Positions 42,101 to 57,100 of a stretch of DNA of 64,000 nt are shown piece after piece. The notes beneath the pieces were generated by a model. The model saw nothing but the letters and a program-made list of their open reading frames with translations. It was not told the DNA's origin and made no database searches. Numbering within the stretch: the stretch's first letter is position 1; each line of letters opens with the position of its first letter. Both the position numbers and the translations under genes were made by a program. The DNA is from Elmis aenea (Eukaryota; Arthropoda; Insecta; Coleoptera; Elmidae), in assembly GCA_947652605.1 (NCBI GenBank), contig OX393584.1, positions 31,855,467 to 31,919,466 on the forward strand, in the 5' to 3' direction.

Positions 42101-45100
42101 AGGCGAATACAAGTTAGAGTTAAACCTGTACAAAATTCTGGTACCTTGCCAATCATTTGCCAGTCTATAATTAAAATCGAAGTAGGTAGTGTATTGGTGC
42201 GATCTAAATTACAAAAGCCTTTAGATTCTTATCAAGATGAAGATCTTGCTATTTTACGGGAAAAATGGAGCGATGCGCTTATGAGGCGACGTCAGTATTT
42301 AGATCAACAAATTAAAAAGTTAATCGATAAACCTGATAAAACTGATCAAGATATTGAGAGGGAACAGAGTTTGGTTGACCAGTGGGTTAGTTTAACAGAA
42401 GAAAGAAATGCAGTTTTGGTTCCTGCCCCAGGATCTGGTATTCCTGGTGCCCCCGCTGTTTGGGAATCACCACCAGGAATGGAGCCATATGTTCCCGTTT
42501 TATTTCTTGATTTAAATGGTAAGTGACATAACATTTAGATCAGTTTTTTTTCATTATACAGGGTGTGCCAGCCAAGACGAATTATTAGATAGCTCTGTTA
42601 TTAGTAAAAATTTTCAACATACTTCAAATAAAAATTGTTTCTGGTCATTTACTACAAAACCTAAAATTATTTTCAACTTCACACAGTGTTTTGTAATTTT
42701 TAGATACAAAATTAAATCTCATTCAAAAATATATTGAGTCTTTTGTATCTAAAGTCAATTGTTTTTGAGTTACTTAAGTTTTTATGAAAATATCGACAGA
42801 AACAGGACATTAAAAAAATATTAATATTTAACAACTTACCAATTTCAGAGCGAATTCTTTGAAACCTTGTTCGACAATGGTGTCATGGTGTTTGCTGACT
42901 AATTAAAATTTTAAAATAATACACATGATGTTTTTTATGCCCAGCTTGTTCGGCAAAACTTCAAACACGAACAAGTTGGGTTTTTTTAATGGAACACTAT
43001 AAATTTTAGCATTTTCTTATCAATAATTAAATTATCTTTAAAAACCATTGAAGGTCAGTCATGTCTAAAAATTATATATCTTGGGTTATTGCTTCTTTAT
43101 TTTTTAATTCTCGGACATAAAACAATATTTAATGGTCTTTGGAAATATCTCAAAAATTTGTTTTAAGTGTCAAATACAATTCTGTTTTTATCTCAAGGCT
43201 GTATATTTTTCATTGGATTTATAATTAACTTTTAAGAAATGTACATTTAATACAAATTTCTTGGCTAGGACACTGTGTTTGTTTATAAATGATTAAAAAA
43301 ATCATAATCTGTATTTGCTTAATAAGCAAACTTTACTGTAATATTTAGTCTTCATTTTAATTATTTAAATTAATGAAGGAAAAACTTGTTCTTTCAATTA
43401 CTAATTAAACTAATCATTCATTTCTTTATAATGTCAAGAGTCATTTTTATAAATGATTATGTTTTTCATGCTCATACCTTTGTTTACTGTGTCTTAATTC
43501 GAATGTTATTTAATTTTTTTTAGCTGATGATTTATCAACGCATCAATCTGGAGAAGAAGTTCCCATCACAGGCCATAATTCAATACTACCTAAGGAGATT
43601 AATAATAAATTTTATAGTTTACACATTCTGCAGCATTTAGAGAAAGATGTATGTGCAGTGGCTTCATGGGATTCTTCCATACATGATAGTGTGCATCTTA
43701 ACAAAATAACAGATCGTAAGTCGACATTTAAAATTATATTGATTTTGTACTGTATTGCCCCCACTGCTTTAAATAAATTAATCATGTAAAAATTATTTTG
43801 TATTGCGCTACAACAGCATTTTTACCAAGAGAATTACTTTATAACAAACTGTCACTTTTATAAGACAAATTATTAAACATTTTTTTATTTTATAGCTAAT
43901 GACCAAGTGTACCTCATCTTAAAAACCACAGTTCGACTCTCACATCCAGCTCCTATGGACCTAGTACTGAGAAAAAGGCTAGCATTAAATGTATATAAAC
44001 GTCAAAGTTTAACAGATAAAATCAGGCGTAAGATTGTACGCACAGACATAATTACTCAAGCTGGGGTTACCTATGAAGTTGTTTCTAATATACCCAAAGC
44101 GAGTGAAGAACTTGAAGATCGTGAATCTCTGGCACAAATAGCCGCATCTGGTGAAGATTCATCTTCAAGTGATGGCGAAACCTATATTGGTATGTTTATC
44201 AATATTGTATGGACACTCTTGTCTGTAACTTTTTAATCCATAGAATGTAAATGTCAGTTTTGTAGAAATTATAATGTTTACCGCTTTATTGTTACTTGGT
44301 AAATTAATGTTTTGTTTGCAGAGAAATATACTAAGGGAGTGAGTGCAGTGGAAAGTATTTTGACTTTGGACCGTTTAAGACAAAGTGTAGCCGTAAAAGA
44401 ATTATTACAAGCTAAAGGACAACCTTTGATGAGAAAAACTGCTAGTGTACCTAACTTCTCACAGGTAATTTTTTCAGATTTACTTTATATTTTTGTAATT
44501 ATATTGTAATATTTTTTTGTTATGTATATGTTACCGCTAAAGCGTATAACTCGTTGTACTATGAAATAGTTCGCTATGCTATAGTTTATCTCGCTATTGT
44601 ATACAATACCGGCTGCGATCTGTTTAAAGTGTATTGAAATATTTTTCGTGTTAAAAACAAATGCTACGTTCACAAATACCTAGTATAATTCTGTTTACAT
44701 CCGTAGTAGAGGGTTAGGTTAAAGGTTGGCTGAAGCTTTTTTATTAAATAAATAATGAAAATGAATCTAATACTCGTTTTCATAAAAAAGCCTTAAATAA
44801 CTTTTAACCTGACGCTCCTTCATTTGGTCAGTAATAGAGCGTCAGGTTAAAGGTTGGTTTAAGCGTCTTTACAAAGGAATAACAAAATTAAATCTAATAG
44901 GTATTTTTTCATTAAACAAGCTTGTGGCAACTTTTAACCTGACTCCCATTTGACGTTTCGTGAGCCTAGCACTACATATCCATGTAGCCAACTTCAAACA
45001 GTCTACAGAAACCTGTCTAGCTCCTCAAGTTATCATCTTCGGCCTATATCTATTTATTTCATACTTTATTTTGCACGGTCATGTTATTTTATGTAATAAC

Positions 45101-48100
45101 TAGCGATTCCGGAGCCGCTTCGGGGCTCCTTCAGCGCTAGACCCCGGCTTGCGCGTAGAATTCTCTTTGCGCGTAAAATTCTTTTTGCACAAAAATTTAT
45201 CTTTCGTTTGGTGCAATTCCCATGTCCCTAATTGGCTCAGTTCCCGAGATATATCGATTATAACTAAGCCGGTGATAATCAATCGATTGGCTCAATTTTT
45301 ATTTACAATACTCGCAATTGCTTTTCAAAATTGAGAAAATTGCGTCATACTACTCGCACTGAGCCAGGCGGGTCACTTTTTTTTGGAGGCGATTAATAGA
45401 TTGGTTTAAATTTTATTTACAACACTCGTTATTGCTTTTTAAAGTAGAATAAATATATTCGTACTACTCGCGCTCCGAGCTCGCACCGAATGCTTCTCAA
45501 ATTCTTTTGCCGAGGTTCGGAGCGTGCACATATTAAAATTCGACCTTTATACGATTTTACAAAAGAAATCGCGATTTTCGGAGACACCTGAGTATTTTTC
45601 ATAGATTTTTGAAAAAAGGCTTTCGACGCTCGTTAGTGTGTAGTTTCGAATCGGTACGATACATGTGCGAAAAGGTCGAATCGGAGAAGGTTCAAAGCGT
45701 TCAAAGGTCACGTCGAATTGTCAAATTGTCAAATCTTGACGAAATTCTCGCTCCCGACGACCCGTTTTAAATGTTGCGTTTAAGATTTTGGCACGTTTTC
45801 CTTAATATCTTTTCTGGACGATGTTTTAGGGAATTCTCATATAGCCTATCTTTTTCCCATTGTCCTATAGATTGTCTGTGCCAAATTTGGTCAGGATCAG
45901 ATGAATGGTATAGGCATGCATAAAGGCCATACATACATACATACATATCTCCAATTTTATTTTCTTGTACATTGTTTTATCGATTACGTTTCCAGTTGCA
46001 AATCTGCTTAAGTTTGTTCATACTAATTTTAAATTTAAAAAAAAATTAAATAAAAAAGAAATCTACATCTACATTTTAAACTTACTTTGGTTTTGACGTG
46101 ATGACACAAAATTTCAATGAATAATAATTCTCATTCTTCAACAACATTGGACCAAAAAATTAAAAGTTCCGTCTAGTCCAAATTTTTTTCTGTTATTAAA
46201 AAAAATGACATTTAAATTTCATGCGTACTTTGAACTTCTCGTATTGGTAAAAAAAAAAGTAATATCCTAATAAACTTATGCTATTCACATTATCGTTTGA
46301 ATATGATTCTTTGATTTCAACCTAAAATTTATATAAAAGTTTAGAAGAATGAAGTAAAATTCACATTGTAATACTTACTTTTATTATCAAAGCGATATAA
46401 TTGACCATAACATTAACCAAAATCTAAAAAGTCCCGTATAGTACCAATTTTATTGTTTACTTTTTTCTCTTATAAACGAATTGTAACATTTACATTTCAT
46501 GCTTAATTTGAACTTCTCGTAGTGGTCGAAAATACAATAAAATAATTAATATCATCATAAATTTATGCTATTCAAATTATCGTTTGAATATGATTGTGTG
46601 ATTTCAAAAACCTATAATATATATAACAAATTATAAGAATGAAGTAACATTCACATTGTAATACTTACTTTTCTTATCAAAATGGAATAATCGATCATAA
46701 CATCAAGTCCAAAGGTGGTAACTTAATTTAACTAACATGAAATGTTTATTTTACATATTATTTTAAAAATAAACTATGATTAAAACGTTACGTCAAATTG
46801 TCAAATTTTGACGAAATTCTCGCTCCGGACGACCCGATTTAAATGTTGCGTGTAAGATTTTGGCACGTTTTCCTCAATATCTTTTCCGGACGATTTTTTT
46901 GGGAATTCTTATATAGCCTATCTTCTTCCCATGGTCCTATAGATTGTCTGTGCCAAATTTGGTCAGAATCGGATGAATGGTATAGGAATGCATAAAGGAC
47001 AAACAAACAAACATACATTCATTTTTATATATATAGACTAGGTATTGTATACAACAACTAGTTAACGTATCAAATAATATTAACATTCTATAATTTATGC
47101 ACTGAAAACCGGTATTTCATGAAATACCTGGGTATTACATGTAATATCGACATTATATATTTTAATGGTAACATATATACTCTATATTTATACAATATTT
47201 AAAGCCAATTATGTTTTTTGCAAATCAGGCTTTGGAAACGAAGAATGGGGTAGGTTGATTGTTCTGTTATATGAATTAACAAACTACAAAATTTCTATTA
47301 GCTGTGTTGTACACAAATTCTGCATGTGTAGGTTTAACTTTGGAGGTACAAAGCATTATTTGTATTAATGAATGAGAGATAAACAAAAAAAAGTTGATAC
47401 CCTTAAAAAGATACAAAGTACTTACTTTGCTCAAAAAAATTGTCCAATTTCTTACAGTCAGTTGTTTTCTTTCGTAATAGTTAATAAACGAGCATCTGCT
47501 GTATTCGTTATAGAATCAATAGATTATTATTATATTTAATTGTTTTCTAAAGAAAAGAACATTTTAAAGCCCCGAGTTTAATAAAATACATAAATTGGAC
47601 TTTTTTTCCACCAAAATAAGGCACGTTTTCTTTCCAGCGATATCTTGATAGTGTAAAAACAGTTTTTTTTTACTATATTCCTTTATTGATGTGAATAATA
47701 CGATCAAGTGATAAATTTTTGATATCAGATAAAAATCCTAACTAACTATAAGAAAATCAAATATGACGTCCCAAATAATGGCAAAAATAGAGAATCAAAT
47801 AGCCTTTGACGAAAAGTTGATAAGACCATTTAAAACAGAATGAAAAAATTTTGTGAAAGTGTTTGGAAAATGTTGTAGTTAATATAAAGGAAAACTTTTA
47901 AAAAGAAAAACTAAGTGAGTTTCTATTAAAGTAGTTGCAGATATCTGAAATCTGCATTCAAATTATTAATTAGCATGAAATTTTGTAACAGTGTTAACCC
48001 TTTCACTGCGGGAACCGTAATAAGCCGCATTTATTTTTCGTGTCCCATGTGCGCGAGCTGTATTAATACGCTAGCGTAACCCACAAACTCCATAAGACCC

Positions 48101-51100
48101 GAAAAACGCCGCACTGAAGGCACGACCTTTTCAAACGAGTGCCGCAGCGAAAGGGTTAAAGTAAAACCTATACTTAATCGTTAACATAAGTGAAATCCCA
48201 ATGGTTACCCTCAAACTTGAATCAGCCTGTATATGGTAACAGTGGTATGATTGCAACTTTTAATTTGCAGCTAATGAGGTTAGATATGAGTACTGAGTCT
48301 TTGAACATGTCACGATCTGAGAGTGTCACCGACTTAAATAGTGAACCTCTTGGAGGTTTACCGCTTCGATCACGAACAAGTTTTGTTAAGGATCCTGATA
48401 TTGCACCATCCAAACCCTTCGGACTTGGTAAGCATATTTTATCAGTTTTTTTAAACATTACATCTTTTAAACTTAGTTTGCAGGGTAAATTTGTAATTAT
48501 AGGATTAGTCAAATTTGTAATAGATATAGGATTAGAGAATAGTTTTCTTCAACACTTGAAATATTTAGTAACCGTACTGAACTATTTAACAGTTATCTGT
48601 TTACCATAGCTAATATGCTTTGGTGTATGCTCGCTGTTCATATAGTTTGAATTTCAATATAAATAGTTATAATTGCAATTTTGCACTTGCAATTTTTAGA
48701 GTACATAGCTGTGTGGATTAGAAAATAATTTTTTGCTGTAATATTAAACATCACTAACTAATGTACAAGTAATAAAGGTATTTGTGGCACATTGACTGTG
48801 GTAATAAGCCGATTTAAACTGTATATATGTTAAGTATCTTTGTAAATTTAGTTCAGCAAAAATACTGAGGACTTTATAAAGGTTTTCAGATAATGTGACT
48901 AATTTTAAATTGGTTTTTAATTAATAAGCATAACATACTAATAAAATACAGTTTTTTTATGTTGTAATGTGAACAAATGTTAAAATTGTTCTTTGTTAAA
49001 ATTGATGCAAGCTACTGTTATGTAACTTAAAAGACGAAATTTTGTCTATCTACTAAATAGCAAAAACTATTAGATGTTAAATTTCGAAAGTTTTTTAATG
49101 AACTCTAATATTATTGAGAAAAATGTGTAACAACTGAAAGTAGTCAAAAAATATTTTATTCGACAAGAGTCAAAACTTCTTGTTCCGTTAGGATTTGTAT
49201 TTACTTTTAAATTAATATAACATTGCTGTAAATAATAAATAAATCACAAAATCAAACCACTGTGAGCATTGAGCGTTAATCAGATTTGTGTATGAAGCAT
49301 TAACAAAGAACAAGTTAAGAAAAACAGTAATGATTTTGTAGCTATAGGTAAAAAACGCTGAACGAAACAAGAGAAGGAATAATTTTTTAAAAAGTGTTAA
49401 TGCATCATAATACTATTGCTGTTAAATTAAAAATCCAGAGAAGGCAAGTTGCATGCCTTGCTACTGTCCATGTACAAGGTATAGATTTTTTTGTCATGAT
49501 TTGAATGTACCATTAAAAGTAAGAACTTTAAGTAAAGAATATTTCAAGTGTCATATAAAAGGAGCAGTCAATGAGTTATCAAATAACTTTATCAGTTTTA
49601 CCAGCAAAAATGTTTTAAACTTTAAGCTTTCCATTAATTTTTGAGTATTTAAAAAGATTTTTACCTGTCTTTTAACAAACCTTTTCTGATTATTTACAAT
49701 TCGTGACCGATAAGTTTAATTTTATTTGTCGAACTTTTGTTTCATCATTGTTGCATATGTAAGTCTGACTAACTTTTGTTTTAAATTTTTCTGCCACCTC
49801 AAGGCTCCATTCTGACAGGTAAAATGGAGGCTTGCATATTGGGATTGCTGTAGGTGGAAATCTGCTGTATATGATTGATTGATTGATTGATTGTACCAAA
49901 CGTTCTGTGCTTAGATGTTAACATATTTCTTGAGCTTAAGTTGAAAGTGATGTAAACTTCTAAATCGCTAAGTAAATGTATCGACCAAGTGAGACTTGCG
50001 ATTTTTTGTTTATATCATGTATAATTTTAGCTAATCTCAGAATTATATGTTACAGTTAGATGTTAGTTATCAAGTAGAAATTATGTTAAAAGAAAACAAG
50101 AGCATGTTTTGAATCATTTGCCATTTTCATTTGCTTACTTCGGTAAATTGGAAAAATTACACTTGATAGATTTGTACATACTGATTTTTTTAGTACACAG
50201 AAATACATGCTTTGCTACGCTTATTTCTAAAGATACGTCAAACGTATCTTGGCATATTAAGAAGAGTGATTTATTTGAACATATCAAAAGTACCATTTTA
50301 TACTAACATGAGTGTTGGTTGTAAACATAATGACATACTTACTCATTTTTCATCATTTCATCTCCTTTAAACTTTGGATCCATTAGTGTTTACCTGTGGA
50401 TTGTGATAGAGTCACAGAGACTTTATTTAGAACAGTACATACCCCAAAACACTTTCCCCTTTTACAGTTATAATTGGTACTTTTTTGTATGTATTGTTCT
50501 ATCTGGTTCATAGATGTAATACAAAAATTGCATTGTGGCATGTGTAGCTTAAATTATAGCCTGAAAATACATTGTGATTAAATACAATCTACTGTAATTT
50601 TTTAGATAGTGTTATGAAGTTACAGTTAATTTGATTTTAATCATGCTGTATTGTTAATAATAATTGGATCAACCTGCATGACCTGTTTAATGTTAGTATT
50701 AAACAATAGGTCTCTTTGACTTTAAACTAGAGGTTGTTAAATACTCATGTAGTATAAATGCTGTTTAAGGTTCATTTGCCTTCAAAAAATTGAAAATGTT
50801 TTCTAGTTAATGCTGCAGTATGTGGGTAACAAACATTGTGAAGGAAATGAATTATCATAATATGTATTCAGTTTTCCCTTCATAGGGTGGTGGCACTGGT
50901 TAACTTTAATGCTTCTTAATATTTCAGCTCGACCTACGTTCTTAAATCTTAGCTTAAATCTCAATTCTCTTCGTCTACAACAACCTTCTGGAGTCTCTAA
51001 ACGTACGTGTGTTGTGTGTCTACAGTATATTGTTAATATTATTTATTTAGTTTCAGTTTTATTTTGGTAGTACAGTATAGCTACATATTATTTTCAGCTC

Positions 51101-54100
51101 TGTTGGGTTTTTTTTTTTTTTTTAATGAAATGCTAATTTTGTATTTTTATTTCAGTTTTATAACTATTATTAACTTTTTTAAGAAAATAATTCATCACAA
51201 GTAAATATTTTAATACACATATATGCCATTTTAAAATAATTCTGGATAAACAGGAAGAAAAACTGAATATGGTGTGAACCATAGCTAATCAAGTTTTAAC
51301 ATCATCTCTCATACACTTATATTGGTTATAATTCTCCCCACTTAGATTTTTAAAAGTATAATTTTTATATAAATCATATGGTATGGTTCTCATATGACAC
51401 TGAAACTCGAATGACTTTGAATACACTTATGACACTTTTTTTTAATGCCCAAATCAGCTTTACTTGAAATCAAATATCAAGTAAGAAGAAGAAATAAAAT
51501 TCATAATTATAGCAATTTCTGTATCTAATTTTTTTCCCTAATACGCTTTTTCTAATAGCTGCAACACTAAAAGATTTAATTTTTTTTTTTGTCATACGTA
51601 ATCAGGGGTGGTTACATGAAATAATTCTATATGGTTAATAAACAACGAGGTAGATCTGGGCCGCCGGATAAATATTAGTTAGGATGACGTGGGGCGAAAT
51701 AAGTTTTGATGTGAAGGGTGTAAAAAATCTTTTCTTCTCAAGAATGGCCAATGAGTGTTTGATAAAACGATAAAGAATTTGATTGGATGCTGTTGCATTA
51801 AATTGAATAAGGACCTTCTGTCGAACTACTTCATAAGTGTGTATTCAAGGCTCACAAAATAATGGTTTTTCGTTGAAAAATAATAAAACACATTGACACA
51901 AATTATAAACTGTCTATGACTACAGCGATCACACATGTATACTCAAATAAAACGATTTTGTGAAGGAATAAATAATTTTTAAACTTGTTTCTCTTTAAAA
52001 AAAAATCTTCGCATATAATTCTTTAATATACAACCTGATCTAGAATGAAATTCTCTATCAGAATAAATTACAAAAATTGTACTATGCAATTTAAAAAAAA
52101 AAAAAAAGTTTTCCATCATCAGTCCAATATACAGGGTGTGTAAAAATTGGCGGAAGCGCGACACGTGGCGATGTTCTTCGAAAATCTTAATACAAAAATG
52201 TTGTACCATGCTTGCTGTGTCTGCAAGAGGTCCTCAAAGTTTTGACATTTAGTCCTTTAATAAGCGTTATTATTTAATACTTGCAAATGATAAAGCTGCA
52301 ATTTGGAATAAAACTAAATTTCGAATAGTATTTTTTTTCTAGATATTGTGTTCTTCCTTTCAAAAATTGGTGTTGAAAATATGTAAATCACTGATTTGAA
52401 TGAAAATAATACATATGGCAACATTGTCATTAGCTGTCATCTCTGTTTTTCTCATAATTATTTCTAGTTTGTGTTTTACGATACCCAAAAGTTTGCAGCT
52501 ATGTTTACGAACTGAAGGCTTTCAGTTCAAACAAAAATTGTAAATACCTAAGTAAAAATTGCTGATAAAAAAATTTCCATACGCAAATCAATGTATGCAA
52601 TGTTGCCAATTTTTTTTTTCTTTTAATGGTTCCCGAGGCCATAGGAAGCATGGTACAACATTTTTGTATCAAGATTTACCACTTAAAATTTTACGAAGAA
52701 CATCGTCATGTGTAGCTCTTCCGCCAATTTATACACACCCTGTATTTTATCGTGGAAAAAACATTTTAACGTATTGTGTAAAGAGTTTTCTGTGACCTAA
52801 AAAAATATATGAGGTTTATAGGAATTTCCTCTTAAAATAATGAAATTATATGAGTGCGACAGTCAAACTGAATCACCCGCTATAATTTATGTTTTACAAT
52901 GATAAAACATAATATGGTATGTTTAATAACATTGGTTGAACTTACACATCTGAAGTTTTGCATGTGTTTTATCTATTAGCTGATTATGTATTTTTATAAT
53001 TTAGCCGTTTTATGTGGCATATTCTAGTTTTTGTGTTAACTGCAATATTTATCCAAAAGATTATGTTGTGTTGGGCTATGTTGTGTTTCGCCATTCAACC
53101 ATGAATATTTGGTTAGTTACCTATATTGTTGGAACTGTAAATAAATGTTTCCAACGAAATTTGATTTAATGTTCAAAATTAAAAAAACTACAACAATTTT
53201 AAATATTTACAGTCTTTTGGGTAAATGTGCTAAAGTACACTCGATGGAACTTATTGTCTTTTCTTCAGTAGGCATTACATCACCTGCCAACACCAAAATT
53301 GGTTTAAGAATGACAACCTTACATGAAGAACAACCAAGTGTTGCTAGGAAACATTCGCTTGACTTAGTAAGTGATGAAAATGGCGAGGAAGATAAATCTG
53401 AGCATAGCGAAGATACTGAAGATGGAAAAACAGAATATTCAGTATGTTAATATAATACTCTATTTATTTCATTGTTTTGATAAAAATAATCTTCTGACTT
53501 TTGTAGCAGCGTTCAAAGTCAACACATTGTATAAAAAGAACTTTACCTACTTCAAAAACTTTAGATTCTCTCGTTGAATTGGCCCCAAAAACTAGTACAC
53601 CTTCCGCAAGCTCTAGCGGATACGGTTCTCAAGCAGTTTCAACGACAAATTTATCCAGTGAAGATTCTATGTCATTACGAAGTATAAGTGTTGATGAGAC
53701 ACCTGATGGTGAAACTAAACCTTGTTTAAGTAGTGACCTTAAACCAGTCACAGAAATTGCTGATATTTCAACAGATGAGGATAAACTTTTCTCCGAGGTA
53801 AGTTACTATGATTTTTAAGTTGGTGTCATTTAACTAATTAAAACCTTACTTATTTATTTGTATTAACACTGTTATAAACAGTGTAAATGTGTATAAAATC
53901 TCAGTATATTTTAAATGTAGTTTGACAAGTAATTCTTCAAGATAACGACTTTTCATGTATTTGTTGCTTTTCATTTAAAAGCAATTGTAAGTTGTATATT
54001 TTGTTTTCATCAATTTATTGATTTTTTTTTTTAAATTTATTTTGGTACAAAAATTATCAGTTGTGCAGATCATCAGTTTATTTGTGATTTTTTTCAGGGT

Positions 54101-57100
54101 TAGTTTAATTCTTTCGGTATATATATATATATATACAGGCTCACCATATTCGAATGTTTTACGGTTACCAAAACTAACTGTGTAATACGATTACAGTCTT
54201 TTGGGTTATTTTTTTGAAATATTTGGTTATTCGTTTTTTATAACACATTCCATTTTGGCACTGCAGAGTAAAATCAAATTTCATCGTTTTTGAAAATTTA
54301 CTATAACTTCTTTATTTATAAAAATGGAACTAAATGTAATTTAGGTTTTTTTAAACATTGTTATGTATTATTTGAAAAATTTTGAAATTCTTTTTAATGA
54401 CCTTTAGCTTTTAGATATGAAGTAAACTTATATTTTTTGAATGGAAACTATAGTAGAACCATGTCTGTATAAAAGAGCATTATTTGGCTCTTAAAAATAT
54501 ATATATATATGCCACTACACCAAAAGGTTCAAGAGTAACCGATTAAGACGAAGTAAAATATATAGTGTTATATATTTGTTGCGAAAAATAACCGAAATAT
54601 GGCTAATTTTGTGAAAATGTTTTTATCAAATTTTGCCATGATTTCGCAAACAAGTAATGTTTGTAATTAAAAAACAACTAAACATAATATCCTAATGAAT
54701 TTTGCAGCAGCATTCATGTTTTTACCTCTTACAATTTTCAGTGTTCAAATTTAGCCCGTGTTCACAATACTATAATAAGCAGTCATAAAATACCAAGAAA
54801 TACATGGATTTGTTTAAAGGTCCACACACACCGGCGCGATCTCGACGCGGGCACGGTCACGATAATTGGTAACCAAGGTTACTTATTATAGTGTTTTTAA
54901 CAACAAATACATAAAATCATATATCTGAAAAGCTAAAAAAATGCTGTTTCATTACCTACTATAGACTTTTCATTTAAAAAAATATAAGTTTACCTCAAAA
55001 GTCAAGATTGATAAAAAAACTTTTAAAATGTTTAAATTAAATATAAAAATGTCTATGAAAAACCTGTATGACATTTAGTTCTATTTTTATAAATAAAGAA
55101 GTTTTTTAAGTAGGATACATATGTTGGGGGTTCGAAGGGTTTTCGAGAAATAATTCTTAACCAGACTATTTACTTTTGTATTCTATTAAACGAAATTCAA
55201 CTACAAACTACAATCTCTACTATCATCTACAAACTTGATAAAAAATGTACTACAACTAACTGCAGCTGATCTACAATATGCAAAAAATACCTATATGTAA
55301 CCCCATGTCACGTGAAATATCATGCTATTTTTGAACCAATGAAATTTATGCAAAGAAATTAACCAATGAAAGTTAAGGGTAATTTCTACCGTGAGACGTT
55401 TAACGAAAAGTGTAAATCTCTGCAGAAGTTTCAGGTGACATTAAGTTTTCCCACAAGCAACCTGGGAACGAAGCTATAAGCACAATTTGATGCTAGTGAT
55501 ATAAATGGTAGATAGTAACAGTCATGACTACTTTAAGACAATGTAACATTTTAAATATTTGAAAAATTGAATTTTAATAATTAAATGAAAAATAGTAGTA
55601 CTTTACAACACATAGTAGGGATGGTGATTGCTGATTAGATATATTTAAATCAGTATTGTTTGGAAAATATGATTAAACTGACAAAAGCTTACGTTCTGTG
55701 TTTTCTCGATTCGTCGTTACACTCATTTTATGTACGTAACATCAACTTGCAGTTTATTTAACACTTGAAATCACAGTTAAAATAATGATTTGTATTTTAA
55801 ACATTATTTCACTGTGATATGTTCAGTTTCATACAGGCAATTTTATTGAATGTTTATAAAAATATCAGGTAGAATAAAACATGTTTAAGAGAGTTCCACA
55901 ACAATATTGTAAATGCATACAATTTAAAATCAAGTGTTCTAATCATTTTCATTGCCAATTACCCAGTTGTGGGGATAAAAACTGCCGTCAATTTAAAGTT
56001 ATTTTAACAATTTCATTCATAATAAACATTTTCCATTGTGATTTATTGAGTAAGTAAGGTGTTATCTACAATGCGTTTTCAATTAGTTTTATTTGTAACA
56101 GAATCAAATGGAAACATCCAACAAGTATGATGAAATACAAATTAATGAAAACTGTTCCACTGATACAACATTAAATGGAATCCATAATCTCACAACTGTT
56201 GAACATCTTTTTGATAAAGGCGATTCTGATTCGCCTTCAGAAGGTAATTCTATTATTAAAACAAATTTGTCACCCGGCAAAGTTGTTCGACGAAGAAAAG
56301 TGAACCCAAAGCACAATAGTTTAAACCAACAACATAGAGCTTCATTTCCTCAAGCCCGTCCACAGTTATCTGAAAGTAAAGTTGCTCAAAATTTAGAAAA
56401 CATAATTGAAATCCTAAGCCTTTCCCATAATAATGACGGTATTCACAGTTCAACAGATAAATTGGAATTGGGTAAGTAGTATTTGACTAGAAAGTTATAT
56501 AGGTAATGATGAATATTCTATTTATCTGGATCATGTTGATATAATATTTCATCCTAATAATTAATAATGATTGATAAACGTTATTACAAAACATTTTTGG
56601 TATTTAAAATTGGCCATGTAAATTCTAAAATTGTTGTGGAAGATATTTAAAGAAATGTTTTCCAGATGAAGGTGACAATAATTTTGGTTCCCGTCCTGAT
56701 TTAACTAAAATGGCTGATGTACCTGTCCCAGAATGGGTCGTTCTTGGAGAAAGTGTTCTCATACGTCCATACAATTCTTCAGGGGTGGTAGCCTACATTG
56801 GCCCCACCAAATTTGCAAACGGCAATTGGGTTGGCGTTGAGTTAGATGCTCCGAAAGGTTTGTAACTTAGTGGAAACTTACTCAAGTCACTATAGATTAA
56901 TACAAGAAATAGAAATTTAATTAAGCAAACAAGTGGTTTGTATCTGAAAGTTCAATCAACACGTTGACTGCCGCGGCAAGTTTCAGGATTTCGCTCTCAG
57001 AAGCCAATTTCATTTAACCATATATTATTCAAAATCCTGTTCTAATAATAAATGTTCTGTTCGTGTAAGCCAGCCTTGATTTTTATGTCTTTTGCCAGAA

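Noticed and set aside
42346..42534. 62-codon minus-strand frame
   Set aside because: Shadow of the end of exon 11.
48222..48512. 96-codon minus-strand frame
   Set aside because: It is the shadow of kinesin exon 15, which has clear splice sites and phase on the plus strand.
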